A DNA stretch of 64,000 bases from assembly GCF_048771995.1 (NCBI RefSeq), contig NC_133027.1, forward strand, positions 102,856,501-102,920,500, given 5' to 3'. How positions within the stretch are numbered: the stretch's first letter is position 1; the number at the start of each line of letters is the position of its first letter. A program made the position numbers and the translations under genes. Positions 47,425-59,344 of the stretch are shown here, in pieces. Source of the stretch: Taeniopygia guttata. Lineage: Eukaryota > Chordata > Aves > Passeriformes > Estrildidae. Under the pieces are notes generated by a model. The model did no database searches and was not told the origin of the DNA. It worked only from the letters and a program-made list of their open reading frames with translations.

Positions 47425-47515
47425 CTCCCCTTCCGCCTATGCACTCTGCGTTAGTTTCTTCATTTCTAAAATGGATATGATAATTACCCGCCTCTCTGGC
47501 AGCAGCAGGAGGAGA
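47425..47515 (+). repeat. MIR-like SINE relic
   Basis: GTTAGTTTCTTCATTTCTAA, then AATGGATATGATAATTACC and GCCTCTCTGGC, corresponds to the MIR 3' region CTCAGTTTCCTCATCTGTAA followed by AATGGGGATAATAATACC. It is an old, diverged copy. It lies within the plus-strand frame at 47114-47776 (220 codons), which argues against that frame being a gene. Confidence 0.6.
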
Positions 47516-47519
47516 GGAG

Positions 47520-50500
47520 ATACCTGCTCTGCTCCATGGTGGCAGCACCACATCCCCTTCCCATTCCCCCTCTGCACCATGTGCCAGGCAATGCTGGCTA
47601 CTCCATCAGCACCTGCAACTGCATCTGGAGACTATGGGAGAGGAGAGAAATGCCAGCTCTGCGTCCAGCCCTGTTTAAGATGGTTTTCTGGGATGATGCT
47701 TCCAGACCATTACCTCAATATCTTCAGGCTTCTGCCTCAGGATGACTTCAGGCTCCCCAGCCAGCAGCACATCTGATTGTTGTGTTTCACACATGCAGCT
47801 GCTGGCAGGCACATGATGGGCACTTGCCAGAAATACCATGGGGTCATGAGTGTGCACTGCAGGGAAACGAAATCTGTGTGGGTGCCTTTCAAGGAAACCA
47901 CAAGTCCTTGGGCGCCCCAGCAGTCACACAGCTTAAGAGAATCAGTCCCCTGTGTGTATGTTTTGCAGTGTATTTTTCCTGCATTGTCAGCCTTTTGTAC
48001 TTCCCCTTCATAGCTAAGCCATGTCTTCAGCTCTTCTTGGCAGTGCTCATTTCTCACAGTAAGAGAATATCATCAAAACCTAAGAATAACAAACAGAAGT
48101 GTATTCTTGCCAATCAGCATAAAGCAATCTCACATTAAATTGACCTTCTGGATTGCGCTTTATGTTCTATTTACTCAAACATAAAATCCTATTTTCTTTT
48201 ATATAGGAAAGAGGGAAGTGTCCTGACAAAGGGGTTTCACTTCAGAACACAGAATACCAAGGAGAGTTCACCAATTCAGTCTGCAGGCTGAACTCGGCAA
48301 TTAAAATATCACAACACAAGTAGGAATCTATATATGCTCAAGAAAACACTTCAGCTGATCATCCACCTACTTCAGGCAGGTAATCCATCAGGTCTGGCCA
48401 CTCTGACACTTTTGAAAACTTGTGCAAATAAAAGCAGTAGGCAGCGCAGCAAGTTACACCTTCAGGCAGGTGTACCAGGTGTGGGCAGAGCAACATACCT
48501 GACCTAAAATCTCCCAGGCCAACGAAGGAGCCGCCAAGACTGAGCTCACAGAGTAGCACATATGGTGGAGTCACAGTGTTAAATTCTGGGTGCTCAGGTG
48601 CTTCTAATCCTCTCAGACACAAAAGGTACCACCAAAGCAGCAATGTAGCAAGCAAGAGGATGCAGCTCCCCTTGGCTGCACTAGATGCAGTTCATTCCAT
48701 ATAGGCTCTCAAGGAGGTGTGGAGTGTAGTGCACTAAATGAGTAGAAAAGCTGCAGCATACTTATTAACACATCCTGTGAGCTGCTGGACTCACAGAAAT
48801 CCCACAGAGCATGGTGGAAACTCTCCTCAGCTGCAGACCTGTTTGCTCAGCCATTCCAGCTCTTCTTTTTCATCCATGTCAGGCTCATCCTGAAATAGGG
48901 AGCACCATACAGTGATGGTGCAGTGGTCCTGAGCTTTTCACCTCAAGTGTAACAAAGAACAGCCCTGGAGTTTTAACTCAGCCCATGGTGCTGCCTCCTG
49001 GGTGTCTGCTACCAGTGTTTTTTTCTCATCAGAGCACTCAAAAAATTGTTTGGTTATCTAACCATGCCAAGATACACAAAACCATGGGAAGATACTAACA
49101 GTGGAGAGCTGAGCTGTAGTGATTAATAAAGACACCAGATCCTTCAGACTTTCATTAGGAAATACAGCAGAGACCTGAGTCACCGGCTGCTCACAGCATT
49201 TGCTGCAGCAGTGGCACTCAGCAGCACCTTGCAACACCTCTGCTGGCTCAGCCACCTCACCTGCCTGGGAGTTTCACTACAGCTCATCAACATTATGCCC
49301 CAAAATATGCTGGAGGATTGAAAAATTGCCCAAACCACTGTTTCTTGACTATCAGACTGGCTTTTGGAGTATGGGCTTCAAATCTTACACCACGTGGACA
49401 GATGTCAGAGTACCCAGACCCAGGAATCACAAGAAGAAAGCCACAAGAGCCCTGGTCATTAAAAGGTCTCAGGGATTAGCTGCTAGGCAGGATCTTCTTT
49501 CTATTTGCACAGTGTCTGAAGCACCCCATGTTCATAAGCTCTTAAATCACTGTAGCTTTGTCACTAGAGCCATCCTGGCTCTGACAGGTCTTTCCTTCTG
49601 CAGCCTGCTTCCACAAGGGCTCAGCAGTGGGTGCTGATGGAAAGAGAGTGAGAAACAAGGCATGCACTGCCCAGCCTCTCTCTTGGCGGGTTGTCTTTTT
49701 CAGAAATTCTTCTTTTTCCTACAGGGTGTACAAGGCTAGACAGGCATTGGTGCTCACAGATAGCATATCTCTCCAATTCATCCTCGGTCCTGGGCCTCCA
49801 GCTGCATGCACTGCCTGCTGGTCAGCAGCAAACCTGCAGGTCCCCTTGAGCAAAACACAAGGGGAAAAAGAAAAAAAGAAAACATCAAGACTGAAAGGGG
49901 ACTCGGGTCAAAGGGTTTCCTAACAGGCAGCCTGCCCACTACCTGGCAACTCCCATTGCAAATATCCTTGCAGCAGAACTCACTTTTCCTTAGCCAGCCT
50001 CAGGAGCAAACTTAGGCCAGAGAAGCAAGTGACAAAATTCCTGCTCATTTCAATGAGAAGCATCAGGCCAAGCTCCAAGGCTCCAGATATTCCCGCCAGA
50101 CACCAATGCAGATTTTTTTCAGAGCTGGTTCCTGTTGCAGTAGAAGAAACAAAGTATTTATCTGCCTTCTTCTGGCATCCAGAGGACTCTCCTTAGAGAG
50201 AAAGGATAAGTAAAGACTTTGGTAGTTATTTGTGCAGCCTGGTCTTATGCTGCTCACTCCTCTCACAAATGACAACCACAAGCATGGAGGTGGCTAGGAC
50301 AGAGGCAGAGCCCTGAGATGGGTCTGGCTCAGCAAATGCTGCCTAAGATCTACCACAGGCCAGGGCTCAAACTTCAACACCCACCCCTCCACAGTGTTAG
50401 CTCCCGTTTTGCTGACAGTTGCAGCTGTGGAGAGCTTTTTGCTGATTCACAGGCTTTGCAAGGGTTATTATTAGCTTATGGAGATGAAATGGCTGTTGAT

Positions 50501-52075
50501 TTGAAAAGATTTGGTAGAATATCAGAGCAGGGCAACCTAAAACTGGGAGGATTTCGTTTTCTTGATGGCAAATGTCACGCTTTGCCTGTATGCACATACA
50601 AGCTGATGAGGATTAATGCACAAGAACTATTGCCACTATTGACACAGCAGCACCTACCCCCTGAAGCAAAAAGGAGGGAAGAGAGAAATCCTTTTACATG
50701 GATCCCCATCCCCCTAACAAACAGGGAGCTAGGACCTAGGGGTGACAGTTCTGGGGGATAAGGGAGTGGGGCTGATGGTCACTGACATGAGGTGTCCACC
50801 TGCTCTGACCAGCTGTGTTTTATTATGCAATATTGTCTCCTAGCAAAAATGCTCAATGTCTTTGCCCCTCCATCTTTCACTGTCATCTTAATCCTTCAGA
50901 GCAAGAGCTCTCGTAGCAGTATGTGGGAAATGGAGTCAGACATTCTCTGAACTGTCCTATAACGTTTTTCTGCTGGAGGGTTCAAGCAGCACTGATGCCA
51001 TGGGAGAAACACAGCAGGAGTGGCTATACAGTCCCTCCACCACCTCAGCAAAACAGTATAGGAAACCAAAGAGAATAATCTGTTCTGTAACAATTTCTTT
51101 GCACAAATCATCCAACTCCACCTCAGAAGCAAATCAGATTGCTTCCTTGGTGCCTGATTAAGTTGATTTGCTCTCCCTTGGACACATGGGAGAAGGATTG
51201 GTTGCTGTCACAGCCTTGACAGACTTTTCAAGGCTCCAAACAGGTTCCCATGTGGCTCCCTGGGTGTGTATCAAAAGGGAAGGATTGCTTTTAGTAGCTG
51301 GTCATTGGGAAACACCCCTTGACCAGCCACTGCACCAAGAGGTCAGAGCAGAAGTCCCTGCTGGTGTGGCACCCACCAGCATCGGGCCAATGCTGTTCAG
51401 CCTGGGCTGTGCTTGACACACCAATCCAGCTCTGCAGCCTCCTGCCGAGGGAAACAAGGACGCTGCAGTGCACCAGACAGGCTCATGCTCAGCTGCATGC
51501 ATCTGCCTGATGGGTTCAGCCTACGGAGCTACTCACACAGCTCTCCTGAATTTCTGCTCTCATCTCAGGGAAAGAAGAGAGATCAGCAACAGAGCTGACA
51601 GCTGAAGCCAGACCTGTTCAGATCTGCTGCCACCCACAAGCCTGGTTCAGGAATCTCTCTCTGAATTTCCATTTGGACCCACAGAATTAGTTTGAGTACA
51701 AGAGGGCAGCAATAAGGCACCTAATTTGTTTCACCCTGGAATACATCATCATTTAAAAGCCTGGAGTATTTACTGTCGGCAAAGAGATATTGATCGCTTA
51801 GCCACAGGCAGAGTAAAAATCATTGAGGGGAAAAAAAGAACAAGCAACAAAACAAACCAGAAAAATTGCTCCGGTGGCTTCCTTCCACACCAGTGTGCGA
51901 TGTGCTGCCTCAGTTTTCAATGCCTTCCAGCATCCCTCAGCCCTCACAAGCTTCCAAGGCACAAAAAAAATGACCTTTCCCTTTGAATTTATTGGAGAAT
52001 GGATTCCAGCAGCTCCCGAGCACTTTATCACCTTCCTGCAGGGGAACATAAAACAGGGCCCTTGTCTGTGCCTGT
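47520..52075. other. Gene-free DNA
   Basis: No exon, RNA gene or named repeat was recognised. Frames of about 145 codons at 49200-49637 and 50318-50761 have no known domains. Confidence 0.5.
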
Positions 52076-52079
52076 GCCG

Positions 52080-53060
52080 TAGGAACAAATAAATAAGGGC
52101 AGCTCCCTGCGGCTCCGCCACCGGCGCATCCAGGCGCAGGGCCGGCTCATTGTAGCGGCGAGCTCAAGCTGCGGAGTTCAGAGCGAGCTCGGCTCTCCGC
52201 TCCCCGCCGCCCCTGGATGTTTGGAGCCAGTTATTTCCTTCTTAGGCTTTGCTCAACAGGAAGGCTGTTCCCCACCCCGAAAACCTGGTGTAAAGCTACT
52301 GGTCCATTGTGGCCCTTGTAAAAGATGGATTTCCCCGCTAATGGGGCGGCGGCGTTCCCAGCGCTGCTTGGACGCTGCATTTGGGTGCATGCGGCCGGAG
52401 CGGTTTCCTTTCAGCAAATTGCATTTTAACAGCCTGAGGGCAATGGCTCTCCTCGCCGGGCGCTGCGGGGGCCCTGCGGCAAGCCTCGCCGCCGCTCCGT
52501 TTGCCACAAAACCCCCGGCGCTGGTTCTCTCGGTGTCCCTACCCAGGGACAGCGGCACCGGCGCCTCTGGGGCAGCTGCGGGGCAGCTCTAGACAGGGAC
52601 GCGGGCAGGAGAAAGTGCGGCTGATCCTGCGGGTAGTGGCCATTCCCTGGCATTGGGGCTGGGATGAAAGCTCCTGGGCGAGCCAGCAGTGCTGGAGGGC
52701 TGAGGGATTTCCGTGAGGGCCGGCCAGGGCGCTGCCTCAGGGTGAGGTAAATGCGGGGCTGTCCCCCTGCCCCGGCAGCCAGGCCTCTGTCACCTGTCCC
52801 CGGCCCCCACCGGGAGCGCGGCCCTGCAAGGCGGCTGAGCCTCGCACAAAGACAGGCCAAGCGGGAGGATTGCAGAGCTGCAGCCGCTCCCCTCAGCATC
52901 GGCAGGGCGGGAGACTGAAATGGCGACAGGGCTGTGCCGGCATCAAAGGCAGAGCGAGATCCCGGCACAGCCACGCTCCCGACACGCCGCCGGCCTCTGC
53001 TCCTCCCTGCAGCCTCCTCGCTGAGGCGATGTAAATCAGCGGCTCCGTGGGTGTTTGCCA
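52080..53060. promoter_or_regulatory. CpG island 3, orphan promoter candidate
   Basis: A clear CpG-rich block with GCGGCGAGCTC, CCGCCGCCCC and GGGGCGGCGGCG words. It starts abruptly at about 52090 and fades by 53060. A donor-like GTGAG-GTAAAT at about 52742-52750 could end a first exon on the plus strand. No protein-coding exon was recognised. A minus-strand frame of 211 codons (52426-53061) is Ala/Arg/Pro-rich and looks like an island by-product. Confidence 0.68.
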
Positions 53061-53064
53061 CCTG

Positions 53065-56000
53065 CCTCTGGAGAGAGGGTAGGCGTTCCTCAAGGTTTTC
53101 ATTATTCTAATTTTTTTTTGCCTGGTTTTAAAGGGAAAAAAGAAATAACATAAAGTGCCACCCGTATGTCAAAAAGAAGAAATGTGGACTAACCTGTCAG
53201 TTCTTTCACAGGGAACAACTTGTGTTCTCATCAACACATACTACTATTAATTTTTATTTTTTTTAACAGTACTGTCTTTTCTCAGCCTAACCTTATTGAT
53301 GATTCCTTCCCAGAAGCTTTAGATAATTATTTAGTTCAATATTTATCGCTTAAAGAGTAATTCATGTCCATAATCCAACAGCACAGTTTAAGTGCAAGAT
53401 CTCAGCACTGCAGTCGAACTGCATTGTTGAGTTTAATCTGTCTCATTCTTTTAAGGCATTTAATTAACCCCATGCAAAAGCAGTCTTTCTAGATGTTAGC
53501 AGCTCTGAAAGCCTTTAGCAAAAGCTACTGGGGTCCAAATGTTTTGTTCTACTAAAAACTCTGTGAGAACTTGAATGTGTAATTTCACTCACAAAAGTAT
53601 TTCAAAACACAAAGTGGTTTGGAGTCAGGTTTTTGGTTTGGTTTTTTGGTTTGGTTTTTTGTTTTGTTTTTTTTTTTTTTAAATAACTATTTCAGGAAGT
53701 TAAAGTGTTTTACAAAACAAAAAGTCATCATCCCTCAAGTCTGTCTCTGCAGTGAAATCACCACCAGCTACATCAATGTTTGTGCTGGTATTTTCAAAAT
53801 TTGGGGGGAGCGTATGGATTTCTCTTTTTGCCTTAGCATCACTAAAAGGAATAGAAATTGAAAGAACACAAAGTAAACCATCTGCTTACAAAAGACCCGA
53901 GCAAGGGCTTTGGGTGCCCCAGTGCCCCAGATGATGTCTGGGCTCCCAGTCATGCCATGCGAGATGGCATCTCTGCTGTAGACATAAGATTTTTTTTCCC
54001 CAAACAGAATAGGTAGCCTTTTCAAGACAATCTCAGTTCTGTCTAAAGCAAACAAATGTGCTTTAAGGATCCTGAATTCTATGCAAGATCACTTGTCTAA
54101 AGTACACAGGGGCTTGGAAGCACTTGGGAGTGCTACTGATGCCTCCGGGCTTTTTAGAAGCATCTAAACAGCGTGAGAACATGGTGGTTTATCCTTATAT
54201 CCTGTGAGAGAATGGGATCCACCATACTTTTGTGATACTTCTGTAGACTGACAGCAGTCCTGGAGGTGGCTGTGACTTGGATGTGGTGCTTCCTTGCCCT
54301 GAGAGAGGACAATGAGGGAGGACAACTGAGTGATTTGGGACAAGATGGATTTACTCTCCGCTGAACCCCACAGCTCTTGCTCGCACCCAGTGCGCTACAG
54401 ACTCTTCATGGGCACCAAGACAACTTCTTTCTTTCAGCCCCTCTGCTTCTGCCTGCGTGAGAAGCTGTGTACCAGGGAAGCACCGGCTGCCTGCAGATCG
54501 TGGAGGGCTCTCATTTCACCACCTGACACATAAAAGCAAAAAATAAAGAAGTCAGAAACATTATCACCATGGAACTGTTCTGGATGAACTTCATCTGAGA
54601 TTAAAACCAAACCAGGAGCATTTTCAGCATGGCAGGCATTTTCTTTAGCTTCCAGAAAAGAAAAACATGAGTCAACAGGCTAAAGAAATCTCAGAAACAG
54701 GTGGTGAGAGACACTGCATGGAGTTCAGTATTTGTGCAGTTGCTCTGGTTCTTACATTGGCCTGTTTTAAATGAACCAAAATACCACTCTGTGTTTGTGG
54801 TTGACATATATATATTGTCTTACAGGCAATGGGCACCTACCATAGCTTTGCTGCAGTGATGCTTATTCGTTTAATAAGACAGTCTCTTAAATCTCCTCTC
54901 TACAATTTTAAGAAAATCAAAGTGGGACCAAATTAAGAAAAAACATAAAACCCCACCACATTATTTTTGGCCTGGTTTTGGGTTTTTTTTCCTGGTTCTT
55001 CTGGACATCAAAGAGAACAAAATCAGGAAAATCCTTGAGTCCAACTGCTTTTCTATCCCTCCTAATTGACCCTCCCTCCTGCACAGGAATCTGTCTCTAT
55101 ATCACTTTCAAGCTGCTTTAGCTAAATGGCTTCAGGATACAAGAGGTTAAAGCACCCTGCTGGGCAGAAATCTTTTACTATAGAGGTCTAGCAGCCTTTC
55201 CCTTATCTACAGAGTGGGGCTGTGATCATACAACAGCTAAAGTCATGAGCTTCTTAATGCTAAAATGGCAGATGTTATAACAACAGGATATTTATTAAGT
55301 TTCCCATTACCCTGCTGGGTTGTCAGACCCCGAGTTCTTTCTAAGACTGTTTTTTGGTTTTTAATAACCAAAAGTTAACAGAAGTCTGTTTCCAGCCTTC
55401 AAACAAGAAGTCACGTGAAAGGAAAAAAACTAAAAGGAAAACATTTATAAAGTCTCTGTCTCAGCTTGACTCCTATCAAAGGAGGGAGCAGTACTACTAA
55501 TTCTGTATATCTTTCTGCCTCCATGTTATGGTATAGATTTGTTTTAGAGTAGGTATAGTTTTAACCTTTTACCTAGACAGCATTGCATGAAAAGTCAGAG
55601 TCCATGTGATTCCGAAATCATGGAGACTTTGGTATCCATTAATTATTTAGTGAAGCACTGCAAACTCTCTCATGGTGGGTGCTTTTCCTCATTGCTAGAT
55701 TAGAAAGCATCCAGCAGCCCTGCCTGGAGGATACCTACCTCTGTGATCAGTGCTATGTTGGGAGGTGACAACCCCTGCCCAAGCAGGGCTTGGAAGTTAC
55801 TGTGGAAAAAGCAGACAGCCTAGAAAAGCCACGTACACAAGGAAACAAGAAATAACCAGGTTTAAGCCGTTGTTTTTGAGTTTCAAGACTCATTCATCAA
55901 TTCTAAACTCAGTAACAGCATTAATCCCAGAGCAACTGGAGTGGCAGCCCAGAATCAGAGTTGTTACAGCACTGGTGGTGCCCTTTCCACCAGCCCATTG

Positions 56001-58840
56001 CTCTCTTTACACCGATACCACACATGCTCTGGATGTGGAGGCCTTTCCTGTGAGACAGGGGAAGTTTCAAACCTTGAGGGGTGGGCAGTGCTGTGCATAC
56101 ATTTGTTGGTAGATGGGTGTTCTGTGACAGGAGCTGCTCAGAGCACAGATTACCTGGCCTGCACGTCCCAGCTCATGGCAGTCATACCCTCACTTCTCCC
56201 ATGTGCTGTGGCCCTAAAATTGGTGCAGCACAGCCAGGATCAGCCAGGAGCAATCCAGACCTCTCTGAGGAAGACTGCTGGTTTTCCATCCCTCAGGTTG
56301 GGTCAGTTTGCAGCCCAATCCAAGAGAGGATGGCTTCTTTCCTTAGAACAGCTGTAGTCCTGCTGGACGCTTCTTCAGATTTCTACAAGCCACCCCCCAC
56401 CCCTATTTCCGAGGTCATTCTTAAACTGAAATTTTAGCTTTTGGGGGAAACTGAAGTCCATATGGAGATAAATGAGACCCCCTCAGAAAACAACAGCTTC
56501 TACCATGGTCACATTTTTGAGTCTCGGCAAGTACTTTGTATTTCTTTAAGCACTATCTAGCAGAGTTTGAGGGATGAAAAGCATGCCAGAGGTCAGAGCC
56601 CTGCATGTGCTACGAACAGAGAGCACTTTTCACCTGTCAGAGTTCCCAATACAAGGCAGGCTCTTATAATCTACTTATCAGAGATGAAAAGTGAGATGGA
56701 AAATATGCTTTAAGGGGTCCTGTAATAATCATTACCATCCTATTCAATTTATTTAGTAAACATCTTGGACTTACCAAAAAGAACCTCAGTGAAATTTCAA
56801 TGAATATTAAGTTTTCCTCCTGTACCTATGAGTGGCTCTGTTTGGGGTTGGTCACAGATCAAAATCCAAGAGCCCAGCTCTTCTTAACAGAGGCTTAAAG
56901 TGTTGAGAATTAATCTAGCCTTATCTTCAACACAGTATTCCACATTTCTAGGTTTTTAATATCCTCCATCCAGCTCAACTTGGTTCAGAGTCTTGCACTC
57001 CTACTGAACACAGGAAAACACGGTGTCACTGGTTCAGCCAGCCAGCATGTGGCCCCTTAAGGCATTGTCACAAGAAGATACCCTGAAGCCAATTTGGTTA
57101 AGACATCTCCTTAAAAAAAGATCTGTCAGAACAAAGTTCCTGACAGAATCAAGTTGTTTGAAAACTAGGAATGTCATGTTTGGGTAAAACCTCCAACAAA
57201 CTCTCACATTATTTGAAAGAAGGATCACATGTACTGGAAGGAGCAGCTGAATGATGTACAGTCCAGAATTGCAGCTATCGTGATTTTCACTCCTTCCCTA
57301 CCATACTTCAACTGGATAAATCAGTGCATAGGACAGGATCTAATCTGGTATTTATGGAATAAAGTCACCATCACATCACCAGTATCTTGAAGGATTAGTT
57401 TTTCAGAATGCTATTTATAGTACAGGGCAAAATGCAACTCAGGAACAGATACATTTTCTTACGTATCACTTAAGCAGCTTCTTCTTCATGAAGTTCAAGC
57501 AAATATTTTTCCATCCCAATTTATTGCTGTGGTTCTTGTTTCCACAGTACATTCTACAGCTATTCAGAGCTCTGCAAAGTGGTGAAGTACTTGTTAGTGG
57601 CAAGTGACCTGCTACCAAAATTGTGTGGTTAGCTTCACTTTTTATGAATTGACACTTCCTCTCTTTTTAGCTCATATTAAAGAAAAATATGTTAGCAAAA
57701 ATTGGACAGGTTTTTGCAAATAGTTTATTTCTATGTTCTGTGGATTAGAAACACGACACAGAATAAGTAAATTCATTAAATGCTTTTTCAGGAAAATTAA
57801 TTATTTAATTTGAAAATATTCTTAGTAATATTAAAAAATACTTTCATTTGAACTTTAAAAGCATAGAAATATTTCTGTTACCTAGAGGAGCTTTCAACCT
57901 TTCATCATCATCAAAATAAGTAAGCTGTATTAAAACATAGCTGGTTTCAGCAGTTGCAGACACACTACACTGCATTAACCTCATATTTGCAGTTTTAGGT
58001 TAAGGTTTAGAGATAAAGGGGAAGGGGAAGATGGCAGCAGTCCATCCTTGTTTATCTTGTTTTATTTTTGTCCTAGCCCAGACCAATGACTTGTTCTCTC
58101 CAAACCACTGTTTCGAAAGGGGAACTCTCACGTTGCCTAAGAGCCCTCCATGTCTGACTTGACTTTAAGTCATTTGGAGAAATACTGCTCTTTCAGGATT
58201 TTAGCTACTGCCAGCAACAAATCCCCATGCAAAGACATTATTTTTGCCAAGCTGCAATCTCTTGCAGAGAGAGGATACTCCTCATATGTTCAAGTGTGAA
58301 ACTAAACTGCTGTTACCTGATTTTCAGCATCATTTCTCTAGCAGTGAGTGAGTTAAGCTTGGTACTTCACACTAACCTTTCCTGATGGAACGGCTGAGGC
58401 TGTGCTGGCTACCTTCTGTCTCAGAAAGATTAAGGTCTCAGCTTCAGCTGTGATCTGTTTAAACATGTTTTTCCATGTCTTTCACTAACTTGGATTTCCA
58501 TGCACTCCAGGTGTAGGTCCCTCAGTAACAAGCTGTTAAGCATTGCAGAGCTACAGAGAAAAACCAAAGAAAACCACTACCCTCATTAAAGCAGCTGGAG
58601 GAGGGGGAAAATATAACCACTCCAAAATCAAAACCTACACACACTCCATTGCTCATCTTCCTCCATTGATGCCGTAATTTCATTTGCTTCCTACTAACCA
58701 GAGTGACCACCATGGGAGAAGTGACCTGCCTTTTCGATACTATCAGAGATTAATGAAATTTTGACAAAAATCTTGTAGATCTGATCTTCTATTCTTAAAG
58801 AATAAATCTAAATAACTCCAGTGTCTGCCCTACTGTTTTT
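53065..58840. other. AT-rich gene-free DNA
   Basis: It holds a TTTGG/TTTTG low-complexity tract at 53625-53685 and many short A or T runs. No exon, RNA gene or named repeat was recognised. The text CTTGAGTCCAACTGC near 55035 is faintly like a CR1 end but unsupported by its flanks. Confidence 0.5.
53625..53685 (+). repeat. G/T low-complexity tract ending in poly-T
   Basis: Units of GGTTTTTTGGTTTG type pass into a run of T. No retroposon body was recognised on the T-rich end. Confidence 0.8.
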
Positions 58841-58853
58841 CCATGCCACATTA

Positions 58854-58877
58854 ATTACTGCATGCACATGCAGTAAT
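58854..58877. promoter_or_regulatory. 24-bp near-perfect palindrome with homeodomain ends
   Basis: ATTACTGCATG and CATGCAGTAAT are exact inverted 11-bp arms around CA. Both ends carry ATTA/TAAT cores, and other TAAT words lie within 30 bp. It could bind a homeodomain dimer or form a cruciform. It sits in a stretch (58660-58930) that looks like a conserved non-coding element. Confidence 0.4.
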
Positions 58878-58924
58878 AGTAACTCGATTACTCTCTGGGA
58901 AGAGGACAGCAAATTAAGAGCATC

Positions 58925-59255
58925 ACAGACAGCTACTGCAGAAGTTGTAGAGCTGAGTATCTCCCCAGCTTTCTGTAGAGAAACATTTTTTTGACATCAC
59001 CTTGTTTTTGTAGATACTTTTAGAAAGGGCACACCACGTGCAGTAGAGTTCAAACTCTGGGTTCAATGGCACCTTTTTTTCAGAGCAGCACACAGTGTTG
59101 CAAGGTAATTGAGCTACACACTCTCCCGTAGTTGTGTGGCCAGACTTCTTAGGGAATGGGAAAAGAGATAAAAAAAAAAAAAAAAGCAAGTTTTCAATAA
59201 ATATTACTGAGGTTTTCAATAACACAGAGAGCTTGGGTGATGCTCTGGGCTTTTC
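58925..59255. other. Gene-free DNA with E-box and poly-A
   Basis: It contains a CACGTG E-box near 59036 and an A run at about 59168-59185. A minus-strand frame of 179 codons covers 58923-59462 but reads through the A run as repeated Phe and has no recognisable domain. Confidence 0.45.
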
Positions 59256-59259
59256 ACAT

Positions 59260-59340
59260 ACGGCCCGTGATGTCACGCTGCGGCTGTGACGCCAGCGCAG
59301 CTCTGACACAGGAGCTCTGCCCACGCAGCTTGACTCAATA
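59260..59340. promoter_or_regulatory. CpG-dense CRE/AP-1 patch
   Basis: In an AT-rich setting, about 65 bp holds roughly seven CpGs together with TGATGTCAC (59268-59276), TGACG (59287-59291) and TGACTCA (59331-59337). This packing of CRE- and AP-1-type sites is typical of a small enhancer or promoter. No start site or exon is evident. Confidence 0.4.
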
Positions 59341-59344
59341 GTTA

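Noticed and set aside
47114-47776. 220-codon plus-strand frame
   Set aside because: It runs through a MIR-like SINE relic, has no domain, and is opposed by other frames.
52426-53061. 211-codon minus-strand frame in CpG island 3
   Set aside because: Ala/Arg/Pro-rich with no known domain, and best explained by low stop frequency in the island.
55000-55085. CR1-like text around GAGTCCAACTGC
   Set aside because: The flanking sequence does not follow the CR1 tail, so similarity is limited to one short block.
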